From contig JAJLTO010000003.1 of NCBI GenBank assembly GCA_030568195.1, positions 1,634,501 through 1,698,500 on the forward strand: a stretch of 64,000 bases of DNA, given 5' to 3'. A model generated the notes under the pieces. That model ran no database searches and was not told where the DNA came from. It saw only the letters and a list, made by a program, of their open reading frames with translations. The position numbers were made by a program, and so were the translations under genes. How positions within the stretch are numbered: position 1 is the first letter of the stretch; each line of letters begins with the position of its first letter. Below, one piece after another: positions 14,180-27,781 of this stretch. Source of the stretch: Dipodascopsis uninucleata var. uninucleata. Lineage: Eukaryota; Ascomycota; Lipomycetes; Lipomycetales; Lipomycetaceae.

Positions 14180-16090
14180 TTAGCCTCCAGGGCTTGTAGC
14201 AGAAGCAGATGACGTTGTCTTATGTACAGCTTTCACCTGCTCAAACACCTTCAGCATTTTTCTTCGTGCGCCAAGAGCATTAACACCTCGAGAAATGAGT
14301 TGTTCATCGGTCAGTTCTACTAAATCAGACCAGTGTAAATCTTTCAAATTATCAGTGTACTTGTGCAAACGAAGACTTCTAAGCCAGGTAGGAATATCAC
14401 GAAGTAAAGTCATATCTGTCGGATCGTCTTTATGCTTTCCACTAGAAGATATAGAAGATGAAGATACTGAAGATACTGTAGAAGTAGTACTACTAGCAGA
14501 ACTAGCAGTGGTACTTCCATTAGAAGTAGGAATTGTAGTGTCAGTACTATTGCTATGAGATACAGACATTGGTGACGGTGTTCCACTGCTCTTATTATGA
14601 ACAGAAGACAAATTTACACCATTTTTGCTGCCATTATTTGCAGGGGTAGCAATGCCACAGTTTCCATTAACTATAGAACCGACACCTGCAGATGAAATAC
14701 TACCAGGCTGATAGGCTCCAGTGCCCATTTGAGAAATATTAGGTAGATTAGTGTTATCAACAGAATAAGGTGATCCAGAAGTTCTATTATCAACAAAGAG
14801 AGGAGAGCTGTATATATCTGGAAGTGGAGAAAATCCAAACATTCGCTGCTGCGGAACATTTCCTCGAGATGGAGTAGAGACAGACTGGAAAACAGACGAC
14901 TGAAGCCATGGTGATCGTGAAACTGAACACTGAGAAGCACCTGTAAATGGCGTAGTGGCCTCAGCAGTTGAAATAAATGGCGAAGGTGATGATGTCACCG
15001 ATGGATTGGCATATTCAACTCTATCCAGAAGGGAGCGCTTCCTAATCTTTCGCTCAGAATCGAGAATAATTCTATTATTAACGGTAGAAAGAGCAGCAAG
15101 CTTCATAGCAGTAGCAGAAGCAACCATTTCTGCATTTGCGAGAGCCGTAGAAACAGTAACATTCTTCGAATCAGATACAGGTGTATTCATGAGAGACGCC
15201 CATGAACCAGTCACCGGCGAAAATGGCGTCGATGACGACATTACAGGGAAAGAAACATCCGCGGAAGTAGGTCTTGAAGCAGCAATTTTCTCCGAGCCAA
15301 TGGCAGAAAATGTCTGAGAATTAAAGCTGCCTGCAGCAAGATCTGGGGTGTCATCCGATGATGAAGAAGAAGTAGAATCATCATCTTGCTTAGACGATGA
15401 ATTCGACGTAGTCGACGATGCATAATTAGAAGATGCCACAGAAGACGATAAAAGTGCGTGATCATCAGGCAGGCGACCAAGAGGCTCCATAGACTCCAAA
15501 GAACCAGTACGCGCCATCTGATTAAGAACAGTCATAAAAAAACGAATCTGCAATTGAGATGTCTGCTGAAGAAGCGCATATATTGTTGCAGTCCGCTCAT
15601 GCTCAGACAAAACACCAAACCACTGTTCGACTGAAGATAATTCATCCTTAAAAGACTTATCCAATGTAGCAGATGACATCTTTTCAAGCATAGTCTCATA
15701 ATCTTCCAAATGAGCAAGTCGAGCACTAGCTGTGATATCATCTGGTCCACTGGAACCTGAACTACCAAAGGAATTGAATGAGTCCAACAGAGGACGCTGA
15801 TAAACGCCGTGACCACTGTTACCACTATTAGTTCCATTGTATAGAGAGTGTCCAGGTTGATTTCCCTGATTAGACTGCATCCTTGAAGCAAAAGACTTGA
15901 TCGGAGGCGAATCGAACACAATATCCGATAATGGACGAGTCTTCGACAATAATGGAGATGAAAAAGTTGACATATCTGCAGACATGCCTTTGGTAGACCT
16001 TGAGTTTATTGACTTTGCAGAAGGACTAGCCCTGCTGTCAGCAAACGACGATTCTGGAAACGAAATTGTAGACATTAGCGTGGAAGCCAT
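14180..16090 (-). CDS. VTS1: Vts1/Smaug-type SAM-domain RNA-binding protein
   Basis: Single-exon gene, 636 aa, ATG at 16088-16090. The C-terminal SAM domain (about 556-622) contains PTWLRSLRLHKYTDNL and the basic GVNALGARRKMLKVFEQV segment, which in Vts1/Smaug contacts the CNGG loop of Smaug-recognition-element hairpins and recruits decay and deadenylation factors. A second conserved block (about 125-197) includes KDELSSVEQWFGVLSEHERT and TATIYALLQQTSQLQIRFFM. This matches the N-terminal dimerisation region shared by Vts1 and Smaug. The linker (about 200-550) is extremely Ser/Thr/Asn-rich, as expected for a disordered post-transcriptional regulator. The region upstream of its start is an unusually long gene-free stretch (16091-20447). 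Confidence 0.93.
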   Translation of the reverse strand: MASTLMSTISFPESSFADSRASPSAKSINSRSTKGMSADMSTFSSPLLSKTRPLSDIVFDSPPIKSFASRMQSNQGNQPGHSLYNGTNSGNSGHGVYQRPLLDSFNSFGSSGSSGPDDITASARLAHLEDYETMLEKMSSATLDKSFKDELSSVEQWFGVLSEHERTATIYALLQQTSQLQIRFFMTVLNQMARTGSLESMEPLGRLPDDHALLSSSVASSNYASSTTSNSSSKQDDDSTSSSSSDDTPDLAAGSFNSQTFSAIGSEKIAASRPTSADVSFPVMSSSTPFSPVTGSWASLMNTPVSDSKNVTVSTALANAEMVASATAMKLAALSTVNNRIILDSERKIRKRSLLDRVEYANPSVTSSPSPFISTAEATTPFTGASQCSVSRSPWLQSSVFQSVSTPSRGNVPQQRMFGFSPLPDIYSSPLFVDNRTSGSPYSVDNTNLPNISQMGTGAYQPGSISSAGVGSIVNGNCGIATPANNGSKNGVNLSSVHNKSSGTPSPMSVSHSNSTDTTIPTSNGSTTASSASSTTSTVSSVSSSSISSSGKHKDDPTDMTLLRDIPTWLRSLRLHKYTDNLKDLHWSDLVELTDEQLISRGVNALGARRKMLKVFEQVKAVHKTTSSASATSPGG

Positions 16091-19000
16091 TATTTCGCCA
16101 ACTGTTAATTTTTGTGGTGAAAGGATACTATCTTCTTTTTTGTACTTAATATCTGATTATCTTCTGTATGTGAGGAAGACAGCTTGTTGACCCCCGCTCT
16201 TCAAGAACGAGTAAGTATCACACTCGCCAAAAATCCTTGTACAGTATATTGATCTGTGCCAATAGAATACAATAATTATCCGACACTCTGAACTCGGACT
16301 ACCTCATAAAATTCCTTCACCCTCCCTTTCTTAGCAAGAAAAATCTAATAAAAAAATGTTCTAGATGAATGTTAGCATGACCACACGAGACCGTTACCAC
16401 AGACTATTACAAGTGCTTATTATAATATATTCTTCCACCGTACACAGCATCAAGCAGCGAAACAGACTATCAAACAATCAACACCTGAAATCAAATGAAA
16501 ATAAAGAAACAAATTAGAAATTTCAGAAGAAAAGAACACGAAAGAGAGAAGGTGAGTAAGGAGAGGAGAAAATGCGTAAACTGAACTGAGGAAAAGCCGT
16601 CGCAAAAAAAGTATTGTTTAGTTCAGTCAACCATGTAAGAATAGAATGACTATGCGGGCAGTGTAAAATATGGACCCGGGCCTGTTGATCGCAAACAAGA
16701 CTGCGCAAGTACGATTCTAATGAAAAACTGAAAAAGAATTGTTTCTCTGAACAATTAGCCGACAAACATTGAGCGAGAATATGCTAACAGTGGGAATTCC
16801 TAAAAGAGGAATCATAAACATAAAAGCCTGCACTGTGGCAACGTGACAGACAGCCGAAAAGTATAAAAAGTATGAGAAGGCTTTGAAAAACACAATTTCA
16901 AAAAATAGCAATGTAGTGCAACTCATTATAATGCCATTATAACTGAAATCGGGTAATACGAAATTTTCCATTCGCCCTTTCCCGAGCCTCTCATAATAGA
17001 TGTCTGAGATGCATAATCTGCTGCATGGATCACTCATTTCACATCTCATACACCCCCCACAACATAATATATATAATGTATCTTATATACAAACGTATAT
17101 ACATATCCAGAGTATATCACCAGGACAATCAATATATCGTTAGACTCTATAAAGAGTAAATTTGCGCTTTTGCTGAAATAAAATAAATCACATGCAAATT
17201 ACTTAGTCGTAAATGAAGACTAAGGTCGACAGCGTCATGTTCATCACACAGATGTCCTCGTTCTGCTTCACCATAGTAACTTGCGTCAAAGCGGTCCACA
17301 TCAGACTTTTCTCCGCTGCAGTCGTAATCAAGAGAGTAATACCATCCCACTATAGTTGTAAAACAGAAAAATAACTTTCTGCTCTATATCGTCTAGTCCG
17401 CTAGACGAGAGACCGTGTAATTCTCGCACAAGAAAACATCGTTACTATAATACTCCGAGAGTATGCCGATGTCACGTGATATCAAATGGACATCTGACTG
17501 CAAAAGAGTGCTCGAACATATTCCAGATGAATTGCGAACTAGACAGACGTCATATTTATACAGATGTTATTTTGACCGGATGATACTGGCAAGATATCTA
17601 ATATGTAAACTATCGAAACACAGTAGGCTGGATCGTGGTACCAAATACGACTGAAATTCTTGATATTTTAAATAATATCATAACAGATACGAAATCCAGC
17701 TGATCTTCAAAAATGCGGCTACCACATGAGAACGGACCATAATCAAAAAATTGCTAAATTATGATTCTGTGAAGCTCAGTTTCGAAACAAGTATTCCCTG
17801 TAGTAACATGCAACGTTACTGGCTATTAAAAGTCGCACTCCTCTTATTATGCATGCCGACTCGTTATAGGTCATTCTATCAACCAATTCTCCGAAAGAAA
17901 TTGTGATGATTGCCGCGCTCCTGCACATTACAACTAATCCAACACCAACAATTCACTATATATAGTTCTTTCCATGATGTGCCAAATGGAAAATCAATTG
18001 TATCATATTCGCTCTCTCATTCCTTTCCATTCTCTAATACATCTCCTTATAGTTCTCTCCTTCAGGTGATAATAAATGCAACATAAATAGTAATAAATAT
18101 GCTAAACTCACCTTCTTGGACTTGTGAAATGATCTGCTTGTGACAGCTGAGAAAAATGAAGATCAACGATAAAAACAGTTGTTGCTGTTATATAGTGTCG
18201 CATACAAAATTTATTTAAATACGCGAAAAAAATCTGAGCGTATACTATATGTATATATAGAGACTTTACTATTACAAGCCAAGGACGACTCTGGCTTGTT
18301 ATAAATGACTTGTTACAGAGAATATACAATAGAATAAAATTAAAAGCTTCCAGACAGTAAATGTCTAAGTAGATGATACAAGCGAAATTGAAGCTGTAGA
18401 ATAACAGACCTGCGATCTGTTTAATATGAAAGTATTATGCCGTATGCCCCGGATTTATATCAAATTGAATAGTTGCTGGACAGTATGATCAGCTAGAGAA
18501 AATTCACTACGCATCCGTTAGCACGCCGTGATGAGCTCCGGTAGAGTTCTGGGCAATCGCAATGATCATTAGCTTATAGAACTGGATAGTTATTATGTAC
18601 ATCCCTTTACCGTCTACATTCTACTTCGGGCGAATAGGGCAGCTGATAATGGTAATAGTTCTGCTTCAAGAAAAGGTAACACGGCAGTCCCAATAATATT
18701 GATGTTGTCATTTACTGGTTTTCTCCGGCCATGTTCCGGTAGTCTTGCGGCTTCTATAATAATTCTTATGTTTTTGACAGGATACGCCGCTGTGAGTCCG
18801 ACTCTATCATAGCATTTCACATGTCGAGATTATTTCGGCCCTTACATCAAAAAGAACTTTTTCGGATTTATTTTCCTTGCTCAAATCCTTCCAGTTTTTT
18901 TTGTACAACTACCACGACCTATATTGTCCACGCGTCTGCTCTTTCTATGTTTGTACCGCTTCCGAGGCCGATACCGTCATTCGCGACATTTTTGTTACTA

Positions 19001-20447
19001 CGACATTCTGTATATGCCTACGCACTGAACATCTTCAAGTCTCCTAGGATGGAGAGTGTGGCCTGAGAGCAGCTTGTCCTACGACATCAAAGATAGAGAT
19101 TAGACGCTGGGTCACGATAATGAAGTTTTTGTTTGCTGCTTGCCCCTGCAGTGTAACAGTCTTGAAAATCCCCTGACTATACTATGGATGTCTTCTACGC
19201 ACAGATTGTGGAGTCGCTAAAAGTCTCATGTGAACTTAAATATTCTATAGTCTCGAGTTTACGGTCCTGAAAAGATACCCCGTATTATCAACTGGGAAAC
19301 TATGTTCCGCTAGTATTACTATTCATTCGTGGTCATTTGCTAGTGCTCCGACCCCTCGCCGAAAGGCTCTTCCTAACCCGTTAATTCCTTACTCTTATAT
19401 GTACCTTAAGCGCTCGGCCGCAGAGTGTATATCTCTTTCGACAGATGAATAATTCCAAATATGCTTGATCAATATCTGCAATGCGAGGAAGCTTCAGTGG
19501 CAAGCGCATACCATTAGGCTAAAGGTAGCAAAGAAATACTTCGGTGCAGAGAGTAATATGAATTTTATTAATGGATCTATATTTATTTGGCCATATCATG
19601 AAAGATAGAAAACAATAAAATAAATCAGGGTAAGTGACGCTATCCTCCCAATGTATCTCCCAAGTCTCCTTTGAACTCGCGCTTCTTTAAGCCATTCTTA
19701 ATAAGACGACCCGTCGGATACATGCACATACATTTCTAGTGTGCCGAAGATGTCCCGAATCCCGCACATTTCAACTTCCCATACTCATGCAATAAACCGC
19801 ATTTAAGCACTTTCAGCTTTCGCTTTTACCGGCGGACTCGTCGCACTTCCAGAAACCCTTATTTAATTACTGGCATATCCTAATTCTTTGGTCACCTATC
19901 TAAATCGCGCCAGGTGCGCCAGTCCAGTCCCGTCCCGTCCCGTCCGCAAACAATTAGGCTTAAGCTCATACTAGTATTCCATAGTCTTCCGTACTTAGAC
20001 AAAAACATGCCGTCACATCCTTCAAATTATATTGTCCTAAATGTGCTGTCTTCTGGCACGATCCTGTGTAGATATACGGAGTAAGAAATCCTAAGATTCG
20101 GCGAGGTCTCGTAGTGGATGTTAACCTACAATGAATATATTATTAAACTCTATATAATTGCTTCGCTAGCTCAATATGGAAAACCCGGGGTATACCCGCT
20201 CGACCGATCGCCGCATATGATGAGGCTCGTATGCCGGTTTTTATTGTGCCATTTGGTTTATTTACACTACGGCGTATTGCTTTGTGTATGCCTCGTTAGT
20301 TTTGGCTCCATGTATGCCTTATTAGTGACGAGGACACAAGCTTAAAAGAGCTTTTGCGCTAAAAGTTATTTGACAGCAAGCGAAGATCATACTTTATTTT
20401 ACCCGAGAGAGATACTAATTTACAGTCAAATTAATATGAACTGCATT
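16091..20447. other. 4.36-kb region with no recognisable gene
   Basis: This is the largest empty stretch in the window, between the VTS1 start and the TFC4 stop. The open frames here (up to 110 codons, e.g. 16717-17049 minus) have no recognisable protein pattern, and I could not join exons. It contains a tandem CCCGT run (about 19928-19943) and patches of higher GC around 18.5-20.2 kb than in other intergenic DNA. It may hold a long VTS1 promoter/5' UTR, a non-coding RNA or a fast-evolving gene; I cannot decide. No tRNA, snRNA or transposon signature was seen. Confidence 0.45.
19928..19943. repeat. Short CCCGT tandem run
   Basis: Three consecutive CCCGT units preceded by one imperfect copy, inside the gene-free region. 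Small simple repeat with no known role. Confidence 0.6.
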
Positions 20448-23400
20448 TTATATCACAAGTATTGAACCAACATGTAGGGCTGCTTGAAAATTTCCGCTCA
20501 TCATATATAGCAGCTGGACATTATAGGCAGCTTCCAGTGCTATAGTAGATGCTCCCTTGCCAGGGAAACACGCAGATAAAGATTTGCTAGTGTCAATTGC
20601 TCGATTATAATATATAATGGCCAAAGAGGCCAGTCCAAGCATGTGGAACGCTCTACCGACGTTATAGGCAACCTCGATAGCCTCAACTTCACTTGCGCCC
20701 GGCTCACTTACACGTTCTTTGGCATAATCAAAAAGGAAGCTCAAGGCTTGGACCAGTTGCCCATGCCGATTATTCGTTTGTCGTTGCATTGCACGATGTA
20801 AATGCGCAAGAGCAATTGAAAAAAGTATCATGGGATCGCGAGGCTTCAACGCAAAAGCTCTCATGTAGTAGTTTAGGGAAGGCACGTAAGATCTAGACGA
20901 AGCTAGAACTTGTCCGTACATAGTTAGGAGTACGCTCGCATCAATCTCTCTAGCCCGTTTATTATCTTCAGCGCTAATGCCGCCACGAGATGTAGCGCTA
21001 GCATCTCGTAGTTTAACAGATCCGCTGACAGCATGCCCAGACATAAGTGAATCCAGACCCTTAACTTGACGAAGTAGGTACTTTTGAGTACCCGCGGAAT
21101 TAAATACATCGTTGCCGGCAGGTATTCCAGAGCAACATGCTAGCAATAGTCGATATGCCTCGGCTGAGAACTGGTGTTCTTCCATGGCAAGTAGTCCACG
21201 TACATCATCCATCGCAGCTCTAGCATCACGTGAATGCAATGCACAAGCAATTCTGACCATTGTCATTACTTTAACCCGTTCTCTATCTTGATAAAACACG
21301 TTTGCATCTCGAGCACTACGTAAGACTGAATAAGCGTCTTCTACCTCTTCATGCCAGGCAAGAATTATGGCATATTGCATAAATATTCGAAACCATTCGT
21401 CAAATCCTAAACCTCGAAAGTCTGTCGCTGCTTGCCGTGAGTCGCGGTCCCCTTCCTCACCTTCTATCTTTAGAGACTCCTGAAGACGGCTTGCCATACC
21501 TGCCAATCTGTCAGACATGGTTTGCTTCCCGGCACGTCTTCTTGCAGTATTTGAAAATCCACGAAATACCTGTTGACGATCAGATGGATAAAATCCTTTT
21601 GTATTTGTAAACATATCCACAAGCTCTGATGCAGTTTGGAGCCACTCACTCACTGCGACAGGATTACCTGTTCGTAGACCACTCTCATATTGACGAAGTC
21701 TCCGAACTTTCATTCCAACTATCTCCACTGCAAGCTCTTCAGCTCTTTGCCTCTCGCTCCTAGTGTTTCCAAGTACACCATGGAATCCATGACCATTCGG
21801 TAAATTTGAACTAGAGCCAGATCCGGACCCGGGCATTATATTAGGAATAAACGAGGGAACATCTGAAGCTGCTCCCCCTAATATTGGCCCCACCACTATA
21901 TTTCCAGACTGAGGTACAGAATTCGATAAGCCTAGAGGGTCTATCGTACTGTCACGCACATGTCTTATAGATGAATCCCGAGAACGTTCCTGCTGTCTTC
22001 GCAATTGCATGACTTCGTTTACTAGCTCAAGTGCTTCTCTGCGCCTACCTGTGGCCTCATATACTTCAGCCAGAGCAATGCGAGCATCAAGATTACTTTG
22101 ATCACCTTCAATAACTGTTCTATATGCAGCTTCTGCTTGGTCAAAATCCCCCAAACCATGGAGGCATCGTCCCATAGCAAGTACTATGGCTGGTGTACCA
22201 TATTCGTCCAGTTCGGAAACAGGTACATAAAGTGCTAAGGCAGATTCATACTGCTCTGCTTCCATAAGGGCATCAGCAACATCAACAAATAAATCTGCAT
22301 ATCTAGAAGTCTCTTCGATAGAGACTCCAGCTCGTGCTTGTAATGCAGTAACATGTTTGCTAGCGATATCAATATTGTTAAGCTTTAATCTATATATGGC
22401 GAGTTTTGCTCTTAAATCGAGTGGTAGGTCTCGACCAGCAGGCACACTTGGATCATACTCATCATCATCATCATCATCATCATCATCGTCATTCGTTGTA
22501 TTCCCTAATAAAAGTTTATCTGATCTAAATGTGAGCCATCGAGCTACATACTTCATTAGCCGAATCGCTTTTGTCCATTCTTTCTGAGCACCATATAGTT
22601 CTGCAAGAATATTCAGTTCAGACCAGCCAAACTGATCCCTGGAAGCAGGACTCTTTACATTGTGCCGCAATGTGTCAGAGGCATTCCTTGGAATATCTTC
22701 CGTGGTTATATCATCTGCAACTTGGCATTCAGATAAAATATCTTCATAAAGCTTTGCAGCTGCAGGTATATTTCGTTGCTGTACATAAACTGATGCGAGC
22801 TCTCTTACGACGGTCATATCTTCCGGAACAAGATCATGTAATTTCCGAAAAGCCTCTAAAGCCTTTCCGAGATTTCCCATTTCCTTAAATACAAGACCGC
22901 GTTCAAATATACATTCTATATTAGTCCCATCAGCCAGAATAGCTCGGTTATAGCAATATAATGCTTGGTCCACCATGCCTATTTCTCGAGACAATCGTCC
23001 ACAAATTGCCCACAACTCAGCATCTTTAAGCCGTAAATGGCCCGCAGATATCCATGCTAGTAAGCACTTCGGAATATCACCGCGTTGTTTATGTATTTCA
23101 CCTAACGTTTTCCAAGCTGCATAGACGTGATTATCGATCCTAATGACCTCAGCAAGTAGTCTCTCTGCTTCATCGAGATCTGACAGAGCATATGCTTGAT
23201 TGGCAAGTCCTAAGAGCATTTTTACTTCTTCTGATGGCTCTTGTTCACGTCGAGCGACCCGACCACGATTCTTTTTTCCACGACGCCCAGACCTATATTT
23301 TACATAACCTTTGTCGATACCTGATCCACTTCGAAATCCAGCAGCACCACGCAGATCGTTGATGAAAACTTCATCGTTTTCCTCGTCGCCTGCATCACCA

Positions 23401-23729
23401 ATTTTTTGGTATTCGATTTGATCACCTAAGGCATTTACTACTTGATCTCGACGTCGAACCTTTAAGATTTGTTGCCTACGGAGATATGGATCGACCTGTG
23501 AATCGTCGTCATAATGCTCTGAATGTCTGCTACCAACACCAGCTGAGCCCATCATATTATAGCTATCTTCCTCGTCTTCATCAACATCATACATGGCATC
23601 ATCATCCTCGACGTCATTACCCGCATATTGCAAATCATCATCCTCGTCATCATTTTCAGCATCACTATAATCAGCCGCGATCAACTGGCGTATTCTGGCT
23701 GTCTCCGGATCGTCAGCGAAGAGACTCAT
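20448..23729 (-). CDS. TFC4: Transcription factor TFIIIC subunit tau131/Sfc3-type TPR protein
   Basis: Single exon, 1093 aa, start ATG 23727-23729, stop TAA 20448-20450. TFC4 (yeast tau131, human GTF3C3) is the TPR subunit of TFIIIC that contacts TFIIIB/Brf1 and helps place Pol III at tRNA and 5S genes. Visible parts: acidic N terminus (1-75), basic stretch RSGRRGKKNRGR (about 148-159), first TPR array (about 170-345; first repeats include LGLANQAYALSDLDEAERLL and AAWKTLGEIHKQRGD), an acidic linker with a run of about ten Asp, second TPR array (about 370-570), then C-terminal TPR helices ending EAAYNVQLLYMMSGN...ILVI. The C-terminal pattern is characteristic of the TFIIIC TPR subunit. Length and ends look complete. 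Confidence 0.94.
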   Translation of the reverse strand: MSLFADDPETARIRQLIAADYSDAENDDEDDDLQYAGNDVEDDDAMYDVDEDEEDSYNMMGSAGVGSRHSEHYDDDSQVDPYLRRQQILKVRRRDQVVNALGDQIEYQKIGDAGDEENDEVFINDLRGAAGFRSGSGIDKGYVKYRSGRRGKKNRGRVARREQEPSEEVKMLLGLANQAYALSDLDEAERLLAEVIRIDNHVYAAWKTLGEIHKQRGDIPKCLLAWISAGHLRLKDAELWAICGRLSREIGMVDQALYCYNRAILADGTNIECIFERGLVFKEMGNLGKALEAFRKLHDLVPEDMTVVRELASVYVQQRNIPAAAKLYEDILSECQVADDITTEDIPRNASDTLRHNVKSPASRDQFGWSELNILAELYGAQKEWTKAIRLMKYVARWLTFRSDKLLLGNTTNDDDDDDDDDDEYDPSVPAGRDLPLDLRAKLAIYRLKLNNIDIASKHVTALQARAGVSIEETSRYADLFVDVADALMEAEQYESALALYVPVSELDEYGTPAIVLAMGRCLHGLGDFDQAEAAYRTVIEGDQSNLDARIALAEVYEATGRRREALELVNEVMQLRRQQERSRDSSIRHVRDSTIDPLGLSNSVPQSGNIVVGPILGGAASDVPSFIPNIMPGSGSGSSSNLPNGHGFHGVLGNTRSERQRAEELAVEIVGMKVRRLRQYESGLRTGNPVAVSEWLQTASELVDMFTNTKGFYPSDRQQVFRGFSNTARRRAGKQTMSDRLAGMASRLQESLKIEGEEGDRDSRQAATDFRGLGFDEWFRIFMQYAIILAWHEEVEDAYSVLRSARDANVFYQDRERVKVMTMVRIACALHSRDARAAMDDVRGLLAMEEHQFSAEAYRLLLACCSGIPAGNDVFNSAGTQKYLLRQVKGLDSLMSGHAVSGSVKLRDASATSRGGISAEDNKRAREIDASVLLTMYGQVLASSRSYVPSLNYYMRAFALKPRDPMILFSIALAHLHRAMQRQTNNRHGQLVQALSFLFDYAKERVSEPGASEVEAIEVAYNVGRAFHMLGLASLAIIYYNRAIDTSKSLSACFPGKGASTIALEAAYNVQLLYMMSGNFQAALHVGSILVI
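22459..22490. repeat. In-frame trinucleotide (ATC/GAT) repeat encoding poly-Asp
   Basis: About ten consecutive triplets within TFC4, encoding an Asp run in the acidic linker between TPR arrays. It is likely length-polymorphic between strains. Confidence 0.8.
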
Positions 23730-25119
23730 TATGTCTTTTAGTCAGTGTCAACTCAGTATCTTCTTCTAGAACACTATTAAATTCATCTTATGGATCATTG
23801 ATACATGCCGTATAAAATGGACAGATTAGATTCCTATTACCTTGTTCTATCCGCTTACAAGAGAAGTCAATGAGTAAAGCTTTTATGTGCGGATGTATCG
23901 TCAAAGTAACTACAACTGGTGTTCACGATATTTTTTTGTATGCTTTGGGACGTTGGGATATACGTTAAAATTAGTTTCGTCAGTCCTTACAATGTCATCA
24001 TAATTGATTAAAAGTGATAGAATACTAGGCAATCAACGCAATGTATAGGTTAAAGGAGACAGACCGATCTAAACGAAACCTAGAGTCATTACATATAGTC
24101 GCTGACTATCAAATGAACATAGGTTAGAATACTATATTAAGCGTCACGTTGACAGCATACACCATTGTTGTCTGATGAAACGACTGAATTCTACAGCAAC
24201 TGCATTACACAACATACGATAGTATGACTCGATCATCTTCAACGTAGTGAATACATGGAGCTATAGCAATGCCTTACAATATGGTTTGTTTAAAAATCCA
24301 GAATTATCCCAAATTCATAGAGGTTTGCCTTACTGAGACAGGATGAAGCTGATTCTCAAATTTCAATACACAGTAATGAGAAGCAGCAGTAAAACTGAAA
24401 ATCTTCAAAGGATAGTAAACGAGAAGAAACTCGAACATTGCGTAGCCTTAATATAAATTTAACCGATCTTCATCAAAGCTACACACTTGCGCTCTCACAA
24501 GTCTCTTTCTTGTGAAGAAATTGACTATGTATATACCTCATATATAATACAACATTTCCTTTATATGAACAAGCGTCGCTATATAAAAACCACAGTATAA
24601 GGAAGTTAGATGAGCGCATATACATATTAATTGTCGACACGTCGATTCAAGACTTGAATTTATATAGTAGACAAAATCTAATTCAATAATCTGGGATGCA
24701 AGTCTCATAGCAAAAGCGATGAGAAATAGTTAAACCACAAGAAAGCACTGTCAGATGAGAGTTTAAGATATTATTGACTAGTATCTGCAATCAAACTATC
24801 TCCTAGATAGCTAAACCAATATGACTCAAAAGCCTTATGGTGAGAAATCTAAGAACGAAAAGCGGACTCCGCGGATAAAGGTGAAAGATGGTCAAGAGTG
24901 AGAAATAGATAGGAAAAACGATATAACGTAAGCAAAATAAAGGTTGAAAGCTTTATCAGCGAAAACAAAAGAGCTGTAAATAAAAAAATTAGACACATGC
25001 ATAAAAAATATTACCGTATTTTACAATAAACAACAAGGATAATCAGGAATAAAAACACAGGAACGACAAAAATATCTCTTAAAACAAAAAGGAAAAGTAG
25101 AAAATTTCTCATAAAAATT
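23730..25119. other. TFC4 upstream region / PP1 3' flank
   Basis: 1.39 kb between two minus-strand genes. The part near 23.7-24.2 kb should contain the TFC4 promoter, and the AT-rich part near 25.0-25.1 kb the PP1 3' UTR. No coding pattern, RNA gene or repeat was recognised. Confidence 0.5.
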
Positions 25120-26631
<1,512 letters not shown>

Positions 26632-27781
26632 TTATGAATTTTGTATATTTAATATAAATGAACTTTAAGAAACTTTTGAAGCCTTTAAATCTAACGGATT
26701 TTCTTTAAATATCAATTATTTGGCTGATTAAGAATCCTTGACAAGATTCTTGTTACTTCCGCTATTTAATTTTTCTTGCTTCCGAATTATTTGAAAAATA
26801 TTATGTTGAGATCGCCTCCAAGTCTATGCTGCAAATTCCACTATCCTTGTACAAAACTAGAATATTTGCGATAAACCTATGGATGGGTTTATAAAAGATG
26901 TCTCTGTTGCAAAAATTTATAGAAAAGACGAAATAAAAGATGAAGAAAATTGAATGAAAACTATTAAAAATGACAAAACAAAGCAAATCTTTATACAACT
27001 AAAACGACAAACTATAATGAAAAAAATCCAGTCAAAAAACTTCACTAATACAATAGCCCTTAAAAACGAAAAGCTATATATAAAGAGACCAACCGAAACA
27101 AAGAACTATGATCAAAGTAAGAAAGGACTCTGGAGATAGACTTGATATTGATGATAGACGAGAACGGATTGGATGAGTAGTTTTTAGTAAGGAAACGGAC
27201 ACGGAGTAAGGAGAACCGTGGAAAAGGGTATATGACGGTAATACCGCACCGCTCTCTCCCGTATGCCCCTTACCTTGACTATGGATATATAAGCTGTCAA
27301 TGGGTACGGATATAATGTGGAGAATAACAACTTAGTTACACTAGTGAGTTGTCGTTCAACGCAATGACGGCCAATTTGGCACTATTTTAATGAGTAAGAT
27401 CTTGAGCTTATGAACGGCTTACATGAATGGAATAAGATAAAATGTCGTCAATTTGAAGAAAAAAGGCTAGAATGAGAATATGTGCCGCTGAGCTTTTTAG
27501 TAGCAACGTTATTTCTCCTCACTGCGAAAATGATATGTTTAAATAATTGTGCTTCATACAGCATCACAATGGAGGTTGGACATTTAGTAGAAGATGCAAG
27601 TCATTCACTCACAAATACGAGTACACAGATGCAAAACGTGAAATTAACATCACAGAGAGGGCTATAGCTTAAACGTCTCATAGCATATAAAAGATTGATC
27701 CTATGATTAGAGGGATGTAAACTGTGAAATCATTAACAACGGTTGGCTCAAGCAGGTATATAGATAAAGAAGTATATCGTA
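26632..27781. other. PP1 upstream region / SelW-like 3' flank
   Basis: 1.15 kb, AT-rich near the PP1 start. No gene was recognised; the open frames at 26801-26998, 26954-27139 and 27482-27667 have no conserved pattern. It should contain the PP1 promoter. Confidence 0.5.

Noticed and set aside
16717-17049. 110-codon minus-strand frame upstream of VTS1
   Set aside because: Phe/Cys-rich with no recognisable motif, and no partner exons; likely chance in AT-rich DNA.
20118-20345. 75-codon plus-strand frame before TFC4 3' end
   Set aside because: It has hydrophobic but irregular composition, no motif and no supporting context.
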